A stretch of DNA of 59,808 nt, taken from positions 1 to 59,808 of the IMG/VR virus record IMGVR_UViG_3300033150_001833. One strand, written 5' to 3'. This stretch comes from a virus. Every line of letters begins with the position of its first letter. Positions within the stretch are counted from its first letter, which is position 1. This document shows positions 26,185 to 31,990 of the stretch, piece after piece. Below the pieces are notes generated by a model. The model was not told the origin of the DNA and searched no databases. It saw only the letters and a list, made by a program, of their open reading frames with translations. The position numbers and the translations under genes were made by a program.

Positions 26185-26421
26185 TGTCTCATCTTTCACC
26201 AATTCTGGTTTACCGATAAAAAGTGCTGCACTTCTAAAAGCATCAAAACATTGATCATGTACGCCGTCTTCGTCATTGGCCCAAATAATGATTCCTTTCA
26301 ATAATGCTTCAATATGGTTTTTAGCTTCTTGTTCCACATTGTAGTGTGGACAGTTAGGGTGATGTTGTGTAAGTAACAACACATTATCACGTGCCCAATT
26401 TTTACATTCGCAATCTATCAT
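26146..26421 (-). CDS. phage/cassette family protein with CxC...HHPxCxHY motif
   Basis: A 91-residue protein. The N-terminus DCECKNWARDNVLLLTQHHP followed by NCPHY matches a family of short phage proteins (C.C..W......LT.HHP.C); zinc binding is likely. KNHIEALLKGIIIWANDEDG and DAFRSAALFIGKP complete the helical remainder. The C-terminus is encoded by the attC-like site. Biochemical role unknown. Confidence 0.6.
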   Translation of the reverse strand: MIDCECKNWARDNVLLLTQHHPNCPHYNVEQEAKNHIEALLKGIIIWANDEDGVHDQCFDAFRSAALFIGKPELVKDETDNQLSWQIEKRC

Positions 26422-26435
26422 ATTGCTCCTTCCCC

Positions 26436-26475
26436 GATAACGATTGAATTAAGCGATACGCCCACAAATCGGGGA
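26436..26475 (-). repeat. partial attC-like site 8
   Basis: Only a right half is clear: CGCTTAATTCAATCGTTATC, inside a 7-bp inverted repeat CCCCGAT...ATCGGGG. The upstream gene ends in it. May be a decayed attC. Confidence 0.4.
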
Positions 26476-26685
26476 TACCAAATCATAGCCAAGCGGATCG
26501 GGCTTCATGTCTTTGCAGCACGGATTTCTCACATCTGCTTTAACGGGTTGGTATCGCCAACCCGTTTGTGTTTGATACCAATCACACATTCTTGTGTTCC
26601 CATAACAGCGCATGCAAAACTTAGAGTCTATGCCATTGCATATTGGACAACCCTTTTTCCTTTTGTCTTCTGATAATGATTTCAT
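26449..26685 (-). CDS. cysteine-rich protein (cassette gene)
   Basis: A 78-residue protein with CPICNGIDSKFCMRCYG and several further cysteines (MCDWYQTQTGW, RNPCCKD, SPICGRIA). Resembles a zinc-ribbon/DnaJ-type CxxCxG cluster. Function unknown. Confidence 0.5.
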   Translation of the reverse strand: MKSLSEDKRKKGCPICNGIDSKFCMRCYGNTRMCDWYQTQTGWRYQPVKADVRNPCCKDMKPDPLGYDLVSPICGRIA

Positions 26686-26719
26686 TTTTTACCTGTTTGT
26701 TTTTTTTGTTATACTGTTT

Positions 26720-26944
26720 TTATATTTTTAAAACTTCTCGCATAAGGCCATGTTTTTCACATATTTCTCGGCACCTTAAAAAATGAGTGGTTAAGTCCAT
26801 CATTTCTGTAGCACGGCCGCCTGTAATTTCTTTTGATGTTTTTATTAACATCGCAAGCGTTTCAACAAAATCCTTATTATGCACTTTTTTGCCAGCTATT
26901 AATGCTCCTTCCAACGGCTCTTTATAATCCCGTCCACTGAACAC
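26720..26944 (-). CDS. hypothetical protein, start uncertain (cassette region)
   Basis: The frame is open up to 27031, but its first ~29 codons are an out-of-frame copy of the Lar gene. Candidate starts are GTG at 26944, TTG at 26914 and GTG at 26884; none has a good ribosome site. The visible protein (KKVHNKDFVETLAMLIKTSK, TTHFLRCREICEKHGLMREV) is helical. No family recognised. Confidence 0.4.
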   Translation of the reverse strand: MFSGRDYKEPLEGALIAGKKVHNKDFVETLAMLIKTSKEITGGRATEMMDLTTHFLRCREICEKHGLMREVLKI

Positions 26945-26956
26945 AGGGGTTATCCG
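26907..26956 (-). repeat. possible attC-like site 9 (after the Lar gene)
   Basis: Minus strand: GATAACCCCTGTGTTCAGTG, GACGG, ending AGAGCCGTTGG. Left half resembles other sites; right half is weak. Confidence 0.35.
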
Positions 26957-27131
26957 ATGTTCTTTGTTGCCAAAGACGGTTAGCTTCCATGCCGTCTTTT
27001 GATATTGGCCCTTGCGCGCCGCATGAAACACATTTTATTGCTTTCCACGGTTTGCCTTTTGTTGTTGATAAAAGTGTTAGTTTCAGATTCTCGGTTTCTC
27101 CGCAAAAAGGACATTTTACCAAATGATCCAC
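26922..27131 (-). CDS. Lar-family restriction-alleviation protein
   Basis: A 69-residue protein with a GTG start and GGAGG 9 bases upstream. CPFCGETENLKL, IKCVSCGAQGP and MEANRLWQQR match the Lar consensus (CPFCG...L......V.C..CGA.GP......EA...WN.R). Lar of Rac prophage modulates type I restriction in favour of modification; phage relatives are thought to counter host restriction. It sits in the cassette array, a mobile setting for an anti-restriction gene. Confidence 0.82.
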   Translation of the reverse strand: MDHLVKCPFCGETENLKLTLLSTTKGKPWKAIKCVSCGAQGPISKDGMEANRLWQQRTSDNPCVQWTGL

Positions 27132-27155
27132 TTTTTATTTCCTCCAGGATATAAT

Positions 27156-27206
27156 ATACTTAGATTAGCCGCCCATTCTTTGAGTCAGATAGATTTACTT
27201 GTTAGT
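27156..27206 (-). repeat. attC-like site 10 (after gene 27202-27327)
   Basis: Minus strand: ACTAACAAGTAAATCTATCT, GACTCAAAGAATGGGCGGCT, AATCTAAG. The upstream gene's TAA is in the left box. Confidence 0.7.
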
Positions 27207-27327
27207 TTTTTTGCTTCTTTATAATCATGCCGTACGTGCCTTTTTGATCTTCTATATATTTTCTTTGGCGATGAGAATAATCCCCGTAAATCATTTTTCT
27301 TATTTTTTTTGATTTCTTGCCATTCAT
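27202..27327 (-). CDS. small basic protein (cassette gene)
   Basis: A 41-residue basic protein (NGKKSKKIRKMIYGDYSHRQ, DQKGTYGMIIKKQKN). AAGGAG lies 6 bases before ATG. It occupies a cassette alone between sites 10 and 11. Function unknown. Confidence 0.55.
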   Translation of the reverse strand: MNGKKSKKIRKMIYGDYSHRQRKYIEDQKGTYGMIIKKQKN

Positions 27328-27342
27328 CTTTGTCTCCTTAAA

Positions 27343-27393
27343 AACTAACGTTTAATTAAGCAGCTTTTGTCTGCCTGAATTTCTTGGTTATGT
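27343..27393 (-). repeat. attC-like site 11 (after the non-coding insert)
   Basis: Minus strand: CATAACCAAGAAATTCAGGC, AGACAAAAGCTGCTTAATTA, AACGTTAGTT. Complete in layout: both core boxes (TAAC/GTTA), CAGGCAGAC and GCTGCTTAAT arms. One of the clearest sites. Confidence 0.85.
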
Positions 27394-27470
27394 GTCGCCC
27401 CCACTCTGGAATCAAACCAGTAGGCTGAAGACTAGGACAGCCAGCCCGCCCATCAGGGATCAGGAGGGCA
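27394..27470 (-). ncRNA. gene-free cassette insert with cloverleaf-like fold (tRNA-like remnant?)
   Basis: About 77 bases between two attC-like sites contain no start-to-stop frame. On the minus strand the ends can pair (TGCCCTC with GGGGGCG), and three hairpins lie inside: CCC-TGAT-GGG, GGCTG-N10-CAGCC and CTGG-TTTGATT-CCAG, the last resembling a T-arm. The 10-base central loop and missing D-arm consensus argue against a working tRNA. It may be a tRNA-derived or other structured RNA carried as a cassette. Confidence 0.3.
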
Positions 27471-27527
27471 CATAACACTAAACTGAGCCGCCGAAGTTTT
27501 TATTGATCGCCCCCAGTGACTTGTTGG
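27471..27527 (-). repeat. attC-like site 12 (after gene 27500-27754)
   Basis: Minus strand: CCAACAAGTCACTGGGGGCG, AAAAACTTCGGCGGCTCAG, TTTAGTGTTATG. The upstream gene ends VTGGDQ in the site's left half. Confidence 0.75.
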
Positions 27528-27754
27528 AAGGAAATTTTTGGTATATTAATTTCCTTTATAGTTTTTTTTGCTAAATCGATTTCATAAAGATGACCAACAT
27601 AACTTTCTGGCTCAAAATTAGAAACCGACTGTTCTCTTTCCCAAAGTAAAATTGCTGCCTGTTTTGGCGATGAAACAACTTTTTGAGTTACTGGCATATT
27701 TTTTATGCCAGTAAAATAATGAGACATTAAAATAATAAATAATAGTATTTTCAT
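27500..27754 (-). CDS. secreted or membrane-anchored small protein (cassette gene)
   Basis: An 84-residue protein with an N-terminal hydrophobic signal-like segment (MKILLFIILMSHYFTGI), then a soluble part (KQAAILLWEREQSVSNFEPE, IKEINIPKISFQQVTGG). GGAAGGAAA precedes the ATG within the attC-proximal region. The role could be membrane or periplasmic, e.g. exclusion, but no motif supports this. Confidence 0.5.
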   Translation of the reverse strand: MKILLFIILMSHYFTGIKNMPVTQKVVSSPKQAAILLWEREQSVSNFEPESYVGHLYEIDLAKKTIKEINIPKISFQQVTGGDQ

Positions 27755-27767
27755 AACAAATTTCCTT

Positions 27768-27827
27768 CCAACAATTTAGCTGACCGATGCTACTTTTTGG
27801 TGTCAGAATCTAGCAGCTTGTTATCTG
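27768..27827 (-). repeat. attC-like site 13 (after gene 27790-27981)
   Basis: Minus strand: GATAACAAGCTGCTAGATTC, TGACACCAAAAAGTAGCATC, GGTCAGCTAAATTGTTGG. Strong left half and shared ACACCAAAAAGTAGC core; upstream protein ends NKLLDSDTKK in it. Confidence 0.85.
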
Positions 27828-27981
27828 TCTTCGGTATTTTTACTGTGGGCATAGGAATTCGTGGACATTTAATAGCTGGTTCCTTGTAATTACATCCCCA
27901 TCGAACACAATGAGAAGAGCCAAAAATGTCAGCAGTGTCAAAATATAGCCGATGCCCAAAAATTTTACATAATATATTCAC
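27790..27981 (-). CDS. small protein, GTG start (cassette gene)
   Basis: A 63-residue protein (NILCKIFGHRLYFDTADIFG, HCVRWGCNYKEP). GTG at 27981 has AAGGAG 6 bases upstream. The first part resembles short phage proteins with C.(L/I)FGH..........C.RC, probably zinc binding. The C-terminal tail DNKLLDSDTKK comes from the attC-like site. Confidence 0.55.
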   Translation of the reverse strand: MNILCKIFGHRLYFDTADIFGSSHCVRWGCNYKEPAIKCPRIPMPTVKIPKTDNKLLDSDTKK

Positions 27982-27997
27982 AACAAACTCCTTTATG

Positions 27998-28042
27998 TAT
28001 GAATCAGCGTTGAGTGTTCATCCGCCGGACCGGCTTGTTAAG
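27998..28042 (-). repeat. attC-like site 14 (after gene 28004-28282)
   Basis: Minus strand: CTTAACAAGCCGGTCCGGCG, GATGAACACTCAACGCTGAT, TC. Left half is good; the right core box is missing or degenerate. Confidence 0.6.
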
Positions 28043-28282
28043 TGTTTTATAATTATTAAGTAAAACTGTTGAACATTTTGTGCCACGTTGAACACTCGAT
28101 TGCACGGTAACACCCTCAACAGCTAAATCCCTATCTCGAATAGAGGCTAAAATATGCTCTAATGTCGCGGATATTATTAAGGTTCCGTCATTATGGACAA
28201 GTTCCGCATAGATGGTATTTGGTCTCAGCTGACCATGTTCGTTTCCATCCATTCTAATATTTTGTAAATGATATATTTCCAT
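28004..28282 (-). CDS. hypothetical protein (cassette gene)
   Basis: A 92-residue protein (LRPNTIYAELVHNDGTLIIS, ATLEHILASIRDRDLAVEGV) with an alpha/beta pattern. Overlaps the upstream gene end by 29 bases, so the pair 28254-28604 and this gene are cotranslated. The last residues (LNKPVRRMNTQR) come from the attC-like site. Confidence 0.5.
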   Translation of the reverse strand: MEIYHLQNIRMDGNEHGQLRPNTIYAELVHNDGTLIISATLEHILASIRDRDLAVEGVTVQSSVQRGTKCSTVLLNNYKTLNKPVRRMNTQR

Positions 28283-28604
28283 TTTTTTCTTCTTTCTTTG
28301 ATTCCGGTGCTATGATTTTAGAATAACGAATATAATTCTCATCAATATTCACTTCCACTATTATAAAACCTGGAATAGTAGTTTGAATTATTTTTTTTAT
28401 CATAGCAGTCTTATCAGTTGACTTTGATCCACTTATTGAGACTGTAATAGTTTTTTCCCAAATATCTTGATTGATAATCATAAATTTTGCTTCTATATAA
28501 TTCAATAGATCCTGAACATCTTTGTTTGGCATGTCCAATTTGGGATTTATTTCTTTTATGTATTCAAAAAAATCACGCCTGTCTTCTTCTGTTAAAAAAT
28601 TCAT
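28254..28604 (-). CDS. hypothetical protein (cassette region)
   Basis: A 116-residue protein; N-terminal helices (FLTEEDRRDFFEYIKEINPK, DVQDLLNYIEAKFMIINQDI) and C-terminal strands (GFIIVEVNIDENYIRYSKII). GGGGGAAAT precedes the ATG, in a leader like those at 44-49 kb. No family recognised. Confidence 0.5.
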   Translation of the reverse strand: MNFLTEEDRRDFFEYIKEINPKLDMPNKDVQDLLNYIEAKFMIINQDIWEKTITVSISGSKSTDKTAMIKKIIQTTIPGFIIVEVNIDENYIRYSKIIAPESKKEEKNGNISFTKY

Positions 28605-28640
28605 ATTTCCCCCTTTTCCGCTATCCCGACAACATGGAAA

Positions 28641-28919
28641 TCAGCAATCTTCTATCTTTGGTTTTGGCAGATTTCCAACATTATCTAATTCGGCGGCCAG
28701 CTTATGAAAATAAATTGCACACATATCACCGTAATCATCAACAGGACTGCCGTCCTCGTCAAGAATATTACTAAATTCTTCCGGGTTTTCGGAGTATCTC
28801 CTTGCCCATTCGTTAAAAATAATAGCCATTCTTTTGTGAGTAATGCTTGTTGTTGGTGGTGCCTTTGGCGCATCGGGCTTTACCGCGTTTGCTGGTCTTA
28901 CATTACTTGCTTTTTTCAT
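28641..28919 (-). CDS. hypothetical protein (cassette region)
   Basis: A 92-residue protein. The ATG at 28919 has GGAGG 8 bases upstream and is chosen over 28934. A basic, proline/alanine-rich N-terminus (KKASNVRPANAVKPDAPKAP) precedes a helical body (HKRMAIIFNEWARRYSENPE, CAIYFHKLAAELDN). No family recognised. Confidence 0.55.
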   Translation of the reverse strand: MKKASNVRPANAVKPDAPKAPPTTSITHKRMAIIFNEWARRYSENPEEFSNILDEDGSPVDDYGDMCAIYFHKLAAELDNVGNLPKPKIEDC

Positions 28920-28937
28920 AGTGATTACCTCCAACGA

Positions 28938-29147
28938 TTATTTATTATTAGATTCCCAGTGAGTCACTTCAACATAAGCCTCGTCATGTGTATCAATATC
29001 CCACATAGGCTTTCCAATTACATCATTCATCCCTAAAAACTCCGCTTCAATTTCTTCTGTAGAAGAAACACTTCCAAACCGCCAATAATTTACACGGCAC
29101 CGTGTTTTTTGACCAACGCTGGGCAACTTTTCTTCAACTGAAATCAT
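28938..29147 (-). CDS. DUF551-like protein
   Basis: A 69-residue protein beginning ISVEEKLPSVGQKTRCRVNY and ending YVEVTHWESNNK. The ISV..RLP start and VTHW end are the two conserved ends of DUF551 proteins, common in phages and prophages, with no known biochemical function. It lies just upstream of other small cassette-region genes. Confidence 0.65.
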   Translation of the reverse strand: MISVEEKLPSVGQKTRCRVNYWRFGSVSSTEEIEAEFLGMNDVIGKPMWDIDTHDEAYVEVTHWESNNK

Positions 29148-29177
29148 AATATATCCCTCCGATATTTACCTTTTTTG

Positions 29178-29387
29178 TTATATTTTATCCCAAAGCTCAT
29201 CAGGCAGTCATATATTATTGTCTTTTTTTTCAAAAGCGCTCCCAGCAGTAAAAACAAGCTCAATTTCCTGATCTTCAATAGACCTTAGAAAGGCTATAGT
29301 TTTATATCCTTCTTCTTGCGCTTCAATTTCTCCAGGTAAAATATTTCTATATCGTTCAATTAGATTATCTTTCATTTTTACTTTCAT
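29178..29387 (-). CDS. hypothetical protein with an in-frame TGA near its end
   Basis: The ATG at 29387 (AGAGGG 5 bases upstream) gives 59 residues (KDNLIERYRNILPGEIEAQE, RSIEDQEIELVFTAGSAF) to a TGA at 29208. After the TGA the frame continues LPDELWDKI to a TAA at 29178, a typical C-terminus, so the full form would be 69 residues. The TGA may be a new nonsense mutation; readthrough cannot be shown. Confidence 0.5.
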
Positions 29388-29404
29388 ACTACCCTCTCTT
29401 CAGA

Positions 29405-29448
29405 ATGTAACAGTTTAATCTCCTTAAGACGGCGCCCAGGTCTTTAAC
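29405..29448 (-). repeat. weak attC-like site 15
   Basis: Minus strand: GGTTAAAGACCTGGGCGCCG, TCTTAAGGAGATTAAACTG, TTAC. Inverted core letters are present but boxes are poor; it may also be an ordinary intergenic spacer with AAGGAG. Confidence 0.3.
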
Positions 29449-29510
29449 CTGGAACGGATAGATATCTTTTCGTTTCCACTTTTATTGCGCCGTAAAAGTT
29501 TACGTGTCAT
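29424..29510 (-). CDS. small basic peptide (possible cassette gene)
   Basis: A 28-residue arginine/lysine-rich peptide (MTRKLLRRNKSGNEKISIRS ending LKTWAPS) with GGAAAG 5 bases before ATG. The same frame stays open upstream but that part crosses attC-like site 16. Coding status uncertain. Confidence 0.3.
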   Translation of the reverse strand: MTRKLLRRNKSGNEKISIRSRLKTWAPS

Positions 29511-29569
29511 TATATCTTTCCGTCGTATGCTTTTTGGCGGCGCCACCTCACATACACGCCGGCTTAAGA

Positions 29570-29630
29570 AGACTAACGTAGAGTTGGAGCTGTAAGCATA
29601 ACGAATCAGCTGAAACGGTTTGTTATAAAC
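29570..29630 (-). repeat. attC-like site 16 (after gene 29623-29817)
   Basis: Minus strand: TTATAACAAACCGTTTCAGC, TGATTCGTTATGC, ACAGCTCC, CTACGTTAGTC. The upstream TAA lies in the left box; arms CAGCTG/CAGCT can pair. A second GTTATGC inside may mark a rearranged site. Confidence 0.65.
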
Positions 29631-29817
29631 CCTCATAACGCCAAGGATTCTGTAAACAAATTTGCCACCGACCACCGTTTTTAATTATATTTAACGCTGC
29701 TTCTTTAGTTTTTGGATTGTGCTTCAATCCTTTAACACTATCAAATCTGTCCAATTTACAATTTATGCCCCTATTAGTATTTATTGGGCCAGAACAAAAT
29801 TTCTTACAAGGTATCAT
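29623..29817 (-). CDS. small cysteine-containing protein (cassette gene)
   Basis: A 64-residue protein (IPCKKFCSGPINTNRGINCK, NIIKNGGRWQICLQNPWRYE). AAAGGGGGC lies 4 bases before ATG. Ends at the left box of attC-like site 16 (GGT TTA TAA C). The three cysteines near the start may bind metal. Function unknown. Confidence 0.55.
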   Translation of the reverse strand: MIPCKKFCSGPINTNRGINCKLDRFDSVKGLKHNPKTKEAALNIIKNGGRWQICLQNPWRYEGL

Positions 29818-29832
29818 AATAGCCCCCTTTGG

Positions 29833-29914
29833 GTTTATAACGTTAAACTGACTTGATCATTTGCAATTTCCGAATTATAATATGCTTGTTATGTGCAAAT
29901 GTAATTTGTTATGC
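29833..29914 (-). repeat. attC-like site 17 (after a gene-free insert)
   Basis: Minus strand: CGCATAACAAATTACATTTG, right end CAAGTCAGTTTAACGTTATA. The arms CATTTGC/GCAAATG pair perfectly over 7 bp; loop about 35 bases. Right end is like site 21. Confidence 0.75.
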
Positions 29915-30043
29915 GGTGTTGACCCTGGATCATATTTTTTATTCAACGTTTTCGTGCTGTAGGTAGCATTGACATTATAATGAATGCTCTTACCGATATT
30001 TTCATATCAGACCTTCACACTTCCAGCGATTTCAAAGAAAGCC
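29915..30043 (-). pseudogene. cassette insert with no intact gene
   Basis: Between sites 17 and 18 a long frame (RYAAFFEIAGSVKV, then TGA, then YENIGKSIHYNVNATYSTKT and KKYDPGSTPHNK) lacks a start codon and is cut by one TGA. It reads like a decayed short coding region; alternatively the insert is non-coding. No promoter seen. Confidence 0.35.
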
Positions 30044-30091
30044 GCATAACGTTTGCCTTCACCTGACCAGACCGAAAAACTTTGTTATCCA
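30044..30091 (-). repeat. attC-like site 18 (after gene 30112-30522)
   Basis: Minus strand: GGATAACAAAGTTTTTCGG, TCTGGTC, GGCAAACGTTATGC. Left and right cores (TAAC and GTTATGC) are both present, with the gene stop about 20 bases before. Confidence 0.7.
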
Positions 30092-30111
30092 CCTGTTAAT
30101 TTACTGCTGCA

Positions 30112-30522
30112 TCATATCCCCCTGTATAAATTAACAGAGTCTTCTAAGAACAATCGAACCAGTCGGTGTTTCGTCCCCTGCGGAAGAGTTGTCTTTATTG
30201 CGGAAAAAATTTTATTTGCATCTTCATTGTACAGGGTTTGTGCTTCTTCCAAAGTGTCCGTTTGTGGTAAGTCTGTGTTTATTTCAATCACTATCCCATT
30301 GATAGATTCCTCTTTTCTTATCGGGTCTGCTTTATGTACAATAATTGTATGGTTCATAATTCCTCCGTAAAATAACAATTTTACCTTTTCCCAGTCAGTA
30401 CACGTCTCAGTATCCTCATGCACATCTTTTTTGTGCAGTTCACACCATTTCCATTCACCCAACGGGTCGAGTTCGTGGTGTCTATCGCTGCAATGTTTAC
30501 AATTATTGCAAAACTCTTTCAT
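30112..30522 (-). CDS. zinc-cluster protein fused in frame to a second small protein
   Basis: A 136-residue frame. Residues 1-55 are cysteine/histidine-rich (CNNCKHCSDRHHELD, WCELHKKDVHEDTETCTDW), typical of short phage zinc proteins. From residue 56 (MNHTIIVHKADPIRKEESIN ... LFLEDSVNLYRGI) the character changes, and an internal ATG at 30357 is preceded by ACGGAGGAATT, a strong ribosome site. So two genes have become one frame, or both the fusion and the short product are made. Confidence 0.5.
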   Translation of the reverse strand: MKEFCNNCKHCSDRHHELDPLGEWKWCELHKKDVHEDTETCTDWEKVKLLFYGGIMNHTIIVHKADPIRKEESINGIVIEINTDLPQTDTLEEAQTLYNEDANKIFSAIKTTLPQGTKHRLVRLFLEDSVNLYRGI

Positions 30523-30523
30523 G

Positions 30524-30580
30524 TCATAACCGCCCGCATCACAGGCTTATCCTATGTGTGTTGCTACTGCCTGATCTGTA
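30524..30580 (-). repeat. weak attC-like site 19
   Basis: Minus strand right end GGGCGGTTATGAC is core-like, but the left box (AGATCAGGCAGTAGC) lacks AAC. The end of the upstream gene lies in it. Confidence 0.35.
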
Positions 30581-30749
30581 ATTTAAAATTTTGCGCCGGC
30601 ATCCTAAAAAGATTTTCAAACATACCTTGATTTTCAACATCTTTGGGCCATTTCTGAAAATATACCTGTCCTTTTTTGATCATATGTACATGAATAGCTA
30701 TGCTGTTTCTCTCAATTACCATTCCTGGTTTTATATTAATCATTTTCAT
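30564..30749 (-). CDS. hypothetical protein (cassette region)
   Basis: A 61-residue protein (INIKPGMVIERNSIAIHVHM, KGQVYFQKWPKDVENQGMFE) with a small beta-barrel look. Its ATG overlaps the stop of the upstream gene (CAATGA), which itself reads through attC-like site 20. Function unknown. Confidence 0.5.
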   Translation of the reverse strand: MKMINIKPGMVIERNSIAIHVHMIKKGQVYFQKWPKDVENQGMFENLFRMPAQNFKLQIRQ

Positions 30750-31132
30750 TGTAGGCCCCTAACGTCTGGACTCACGGGCGGTGGTCTTTTGCCATCCCCT
30801 GGCTTGTTATGTATTTTGCGTAGCATTAATTCAAGCCTCGATAACGCATTCCATGCTAAGTGCGCTTGATGCAATAACCCAGAATCTTTGTCTTGATCCT
30901 CATGGCGTTCAGCGAGAAGATGACGCCAGAGTGCGTCTGTGTATCGAATAAAGCCATTCTCTACGCTTTGCCACCCGCCACGAGAGTATTTAATTGCTCC
31001 AAAAGTCCCTACTTTGGCAACCTCCGTTAAGGCTAAAGAAAAATCAGAAAGAACACCTGCAAGGACTTTACCAGCATCCAGCTTTGCGCCTTGTTCGTGT
31101 TGATTTAAACCATTTGGATCTTGTTCATGCAT
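30746..31132 (-). CDS. dATP/dGTP diphosphohydrolase-like protein (DUF5664 type)
   Basis: A 128-residue protein. LDAGKVLAGVLSDFSLALTE with VAKVGTFGAIKYSRGGWQSV, then RYTDALWRHLLAERHEDQDK and HLAWNALSRLELML match the conserved core of phage DUF5664/dATP-dGTP diphosphohydrolase N-terminal proteins, a MazG-like all-helical fold with acidic metal-binding residues (H..A...ED.D...G..H..H...N...L). It probably adjusts the dNTP pool during infection. The last ~20 residues are encoded by an attC-like site. Confidence 0.7.
   Translation of the reverse strand: MHEQDPNGLNQHEQGAKLDAGKVLAGVLSDFSLALTEVAKVGTFGAIKYSRGGWQSVENGFIRYTDALWRHLLAERHEDQDKDSGLLHQAHLAWNALSRLELMLRKIHNKPGDGKRPPPVSPDVRGLQ
30757..30812 (-). 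repeat. attC-like site 20, read through by the gene at 30746-31132
   Basis: Minus strand: CATAACAAGCCAGGGGATGG, CAAAAGACCACCGCCCGTGA, GTCCAGACGTTAGGGGC. Both cores are complete. The upstream coding frame crosses the whole site, adding RKIHNKPGDGKRPPPVSPDV and a few more residues. Confidence 0.8.
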
Positions 31133-31147
31133 ATTGTTCCTTTATGG

Positions 31148-31208
31148 TATAACGGTTAAGCTGACTTGCCGCTGCTTTTTGTCGTCAAGTCCAGCGGCTT
31201 GTTAGCTG
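31148..31208 (-). repeat. attC-like site 21 (after gene 31156-31359)
   Basis: Minus strand: GCTAACAAGCCGCTGGACTT, GACGACAAAAAGCAGCGGC, AAGTCAGCTTAACCGTTATA. All four boxes are recognisable, GCCGCTG/CAGCGGC pair over 7 bp. One of the best attC matches in the window. Confidence 0.9.
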
Positions 31209-31359
31209 CTTTAACCAATGTTTGCATATCTTGCTCAATATCTCTTAAGGCAAATACAATTGCAATCCAACCGCAAACAAGCCTTAAAGCCGGGCCATCA
31301 AACTCAAACTTCCATCCGCCATATTTCCCGACACAAAAATAAAAAGTAAACCCATTCAT
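31156..31359 (-). CDS. small phage protein (GKYGGW/F family-like, cassette gene)
   Basis: A 67-residue protein: FYFCVGKYGGWKFEFDGPAL then RLVCGWIAIVFALRDIEQDM. It resembles short phage/prophage proteins with GKYGG(F/W).FE...LR+.LGW+AI. The C-terminal ANKPLDLTTKSSGKSA is encoded by attC-like site 21. Function unknown. Confidence 0.6.
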   Translation of the reverse strand: MNGFTFYFCVGKYGGWKFEFDGPALRLVCGWIAIVFALRDIEQDMQTLVKAANKPLDLTTKSSGKSA

Positions 31360-31376
31360 TTTTTATCCTTTCAGCC

Positions 31377-31500
31377 AGCTAACGTCCTAATAACCTGCAT
31401 GTAGGGCTTGCACACCCCTTAAAAGAGCACTCCCACCCATCTTCCCCTGGCAATTATCGACTCTTACCGACAAGCCGACCCTACGCGTCAGAGTTTGTTT
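31377..31500 (-). repeat. long attC-like site 22 (~124 bp)
   Basis: Minus strand: left CAAACAAACTCTGACGCG, a long pairing arm GTAGGGTCGGCTTG with CAAGCCCTAC, right GGACGTTAGCTGGC. Internal ~70 bases (GATAATTGCCAGGGGAAGAT, GGGTGGGAGTGC) recur in sites 23 and 30. The upstream gene ends in its left box (NQTNSDA). Confidence 0.75.
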
Positions 31501-31732
31501 GATTGATTATACGTTTCTGCTTCATCAACCCCCGGATCATCTTCTTGACATCATCCATACAGTCTATGTTGAACACACAGCGAGACGATGGCCAAAAGCA
31601 GTATTGACGCCATGCTCCATACCACTTGATTTGCCCAAGCACGAGACCGGAAGACTTCGATAAAATATTCCATATTTCGGTTTTGCCGGTTTCTCCAACT
31701 TTATCAAATTCCATGTAACGGCTTTCAATCAT
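31481..31732 (-). CDS. phage/cassette protein with KWYGAWRQYCFWP motif
   Basis: An 83-residue protein: WNILSKSSGLVLGQIKWYGA, WRQYCFWPSS, FNIDCMDDVKKMIRGL. It matches a widespread family of short phage and mobile-element proteins (LG.IKWY..WR.Y.F.P......CL.DI..F+..L) with no known function. Ends in attC-like site 22. AAGGAGGGAA precedes the ATG. Confidence 0.7.
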   Translation of the reverse strand: MIESRYMEFDKVGETGKTEIWNILSKSSGLVLGQIKWYGAWRQYCFWPSSRCVFNIDCMDDVKKMIRGLMKQKRIINQTNSDA

Positions 31733-31748
31733 GTTCCCTCCTTAGAAA

Positions 31749-31837
31749 TATAACGTCCTAATAACTTGCATGTAGGGCTTGCACACCCCTTAAAAGAGCC
31801 CTCCCACCCGTCATCCCCTGGCAATTATCGACTCTTC
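31749..31837 (-). repeat. attC-like site 23, long type, possibly truncated on its gene side
   Basis: Minus strand: shares GTCGATAATTGCCAGGGGA, GGGTGGGAG and GGGGTGTGCAAGCCCTACAT with site 22, ends AGGACGTTATAT. The left box and arm of site 22 are replaced by coding sequence of the upstream gene. Confidence 0.6.
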
Positions 31838-31990
31838 CTCAACCTGAACGGTCACGGAAATCGTCAGAGTGTGTGTTTGTGTGCACACTGGACACTTCAC
31901 ATGTTTAATTACTTCCAAACCGAAGCAGGGCTTAATTTCGACTTCAAAACCCTGCATGCATCTGCCGCATGGGATGATTATTTTATACAC
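31811..31990 (-). CDS. zinc-ribbon protein, GTG start (cassette gene)
   Basis: A 59-residue protein: YKIIIPCGRCMQGFEVEIKP, then KCPVCTQTHTLTISV, giving two CxxC pairs. GTG at 31990 has GGAGG 5 bases upstream. The last ~8 residues (ESIIARG) are encoded by the attC-like repeat. Function unknown. Confidence 0.55.
   Translation of the reverse strand: MYKIIIPCGRCMQGFEVEIKPCFGLEVIKHVKCPVCTQTHTLTISVTVQVEEESIIARG

Noticed and set aside
27394-27470. A functional tRNA
   Set aside because: Ends and a T-arm-like hairpin exist, but the central loop is 10 bases, D-arm signals are missing and no valid anticodon position fits.
29424-29675. Full 83-residue gene
   Set aside because: Its first half crosses attC-like site 16 and the neighbouring gene; only the last 28 codons have a possible start.
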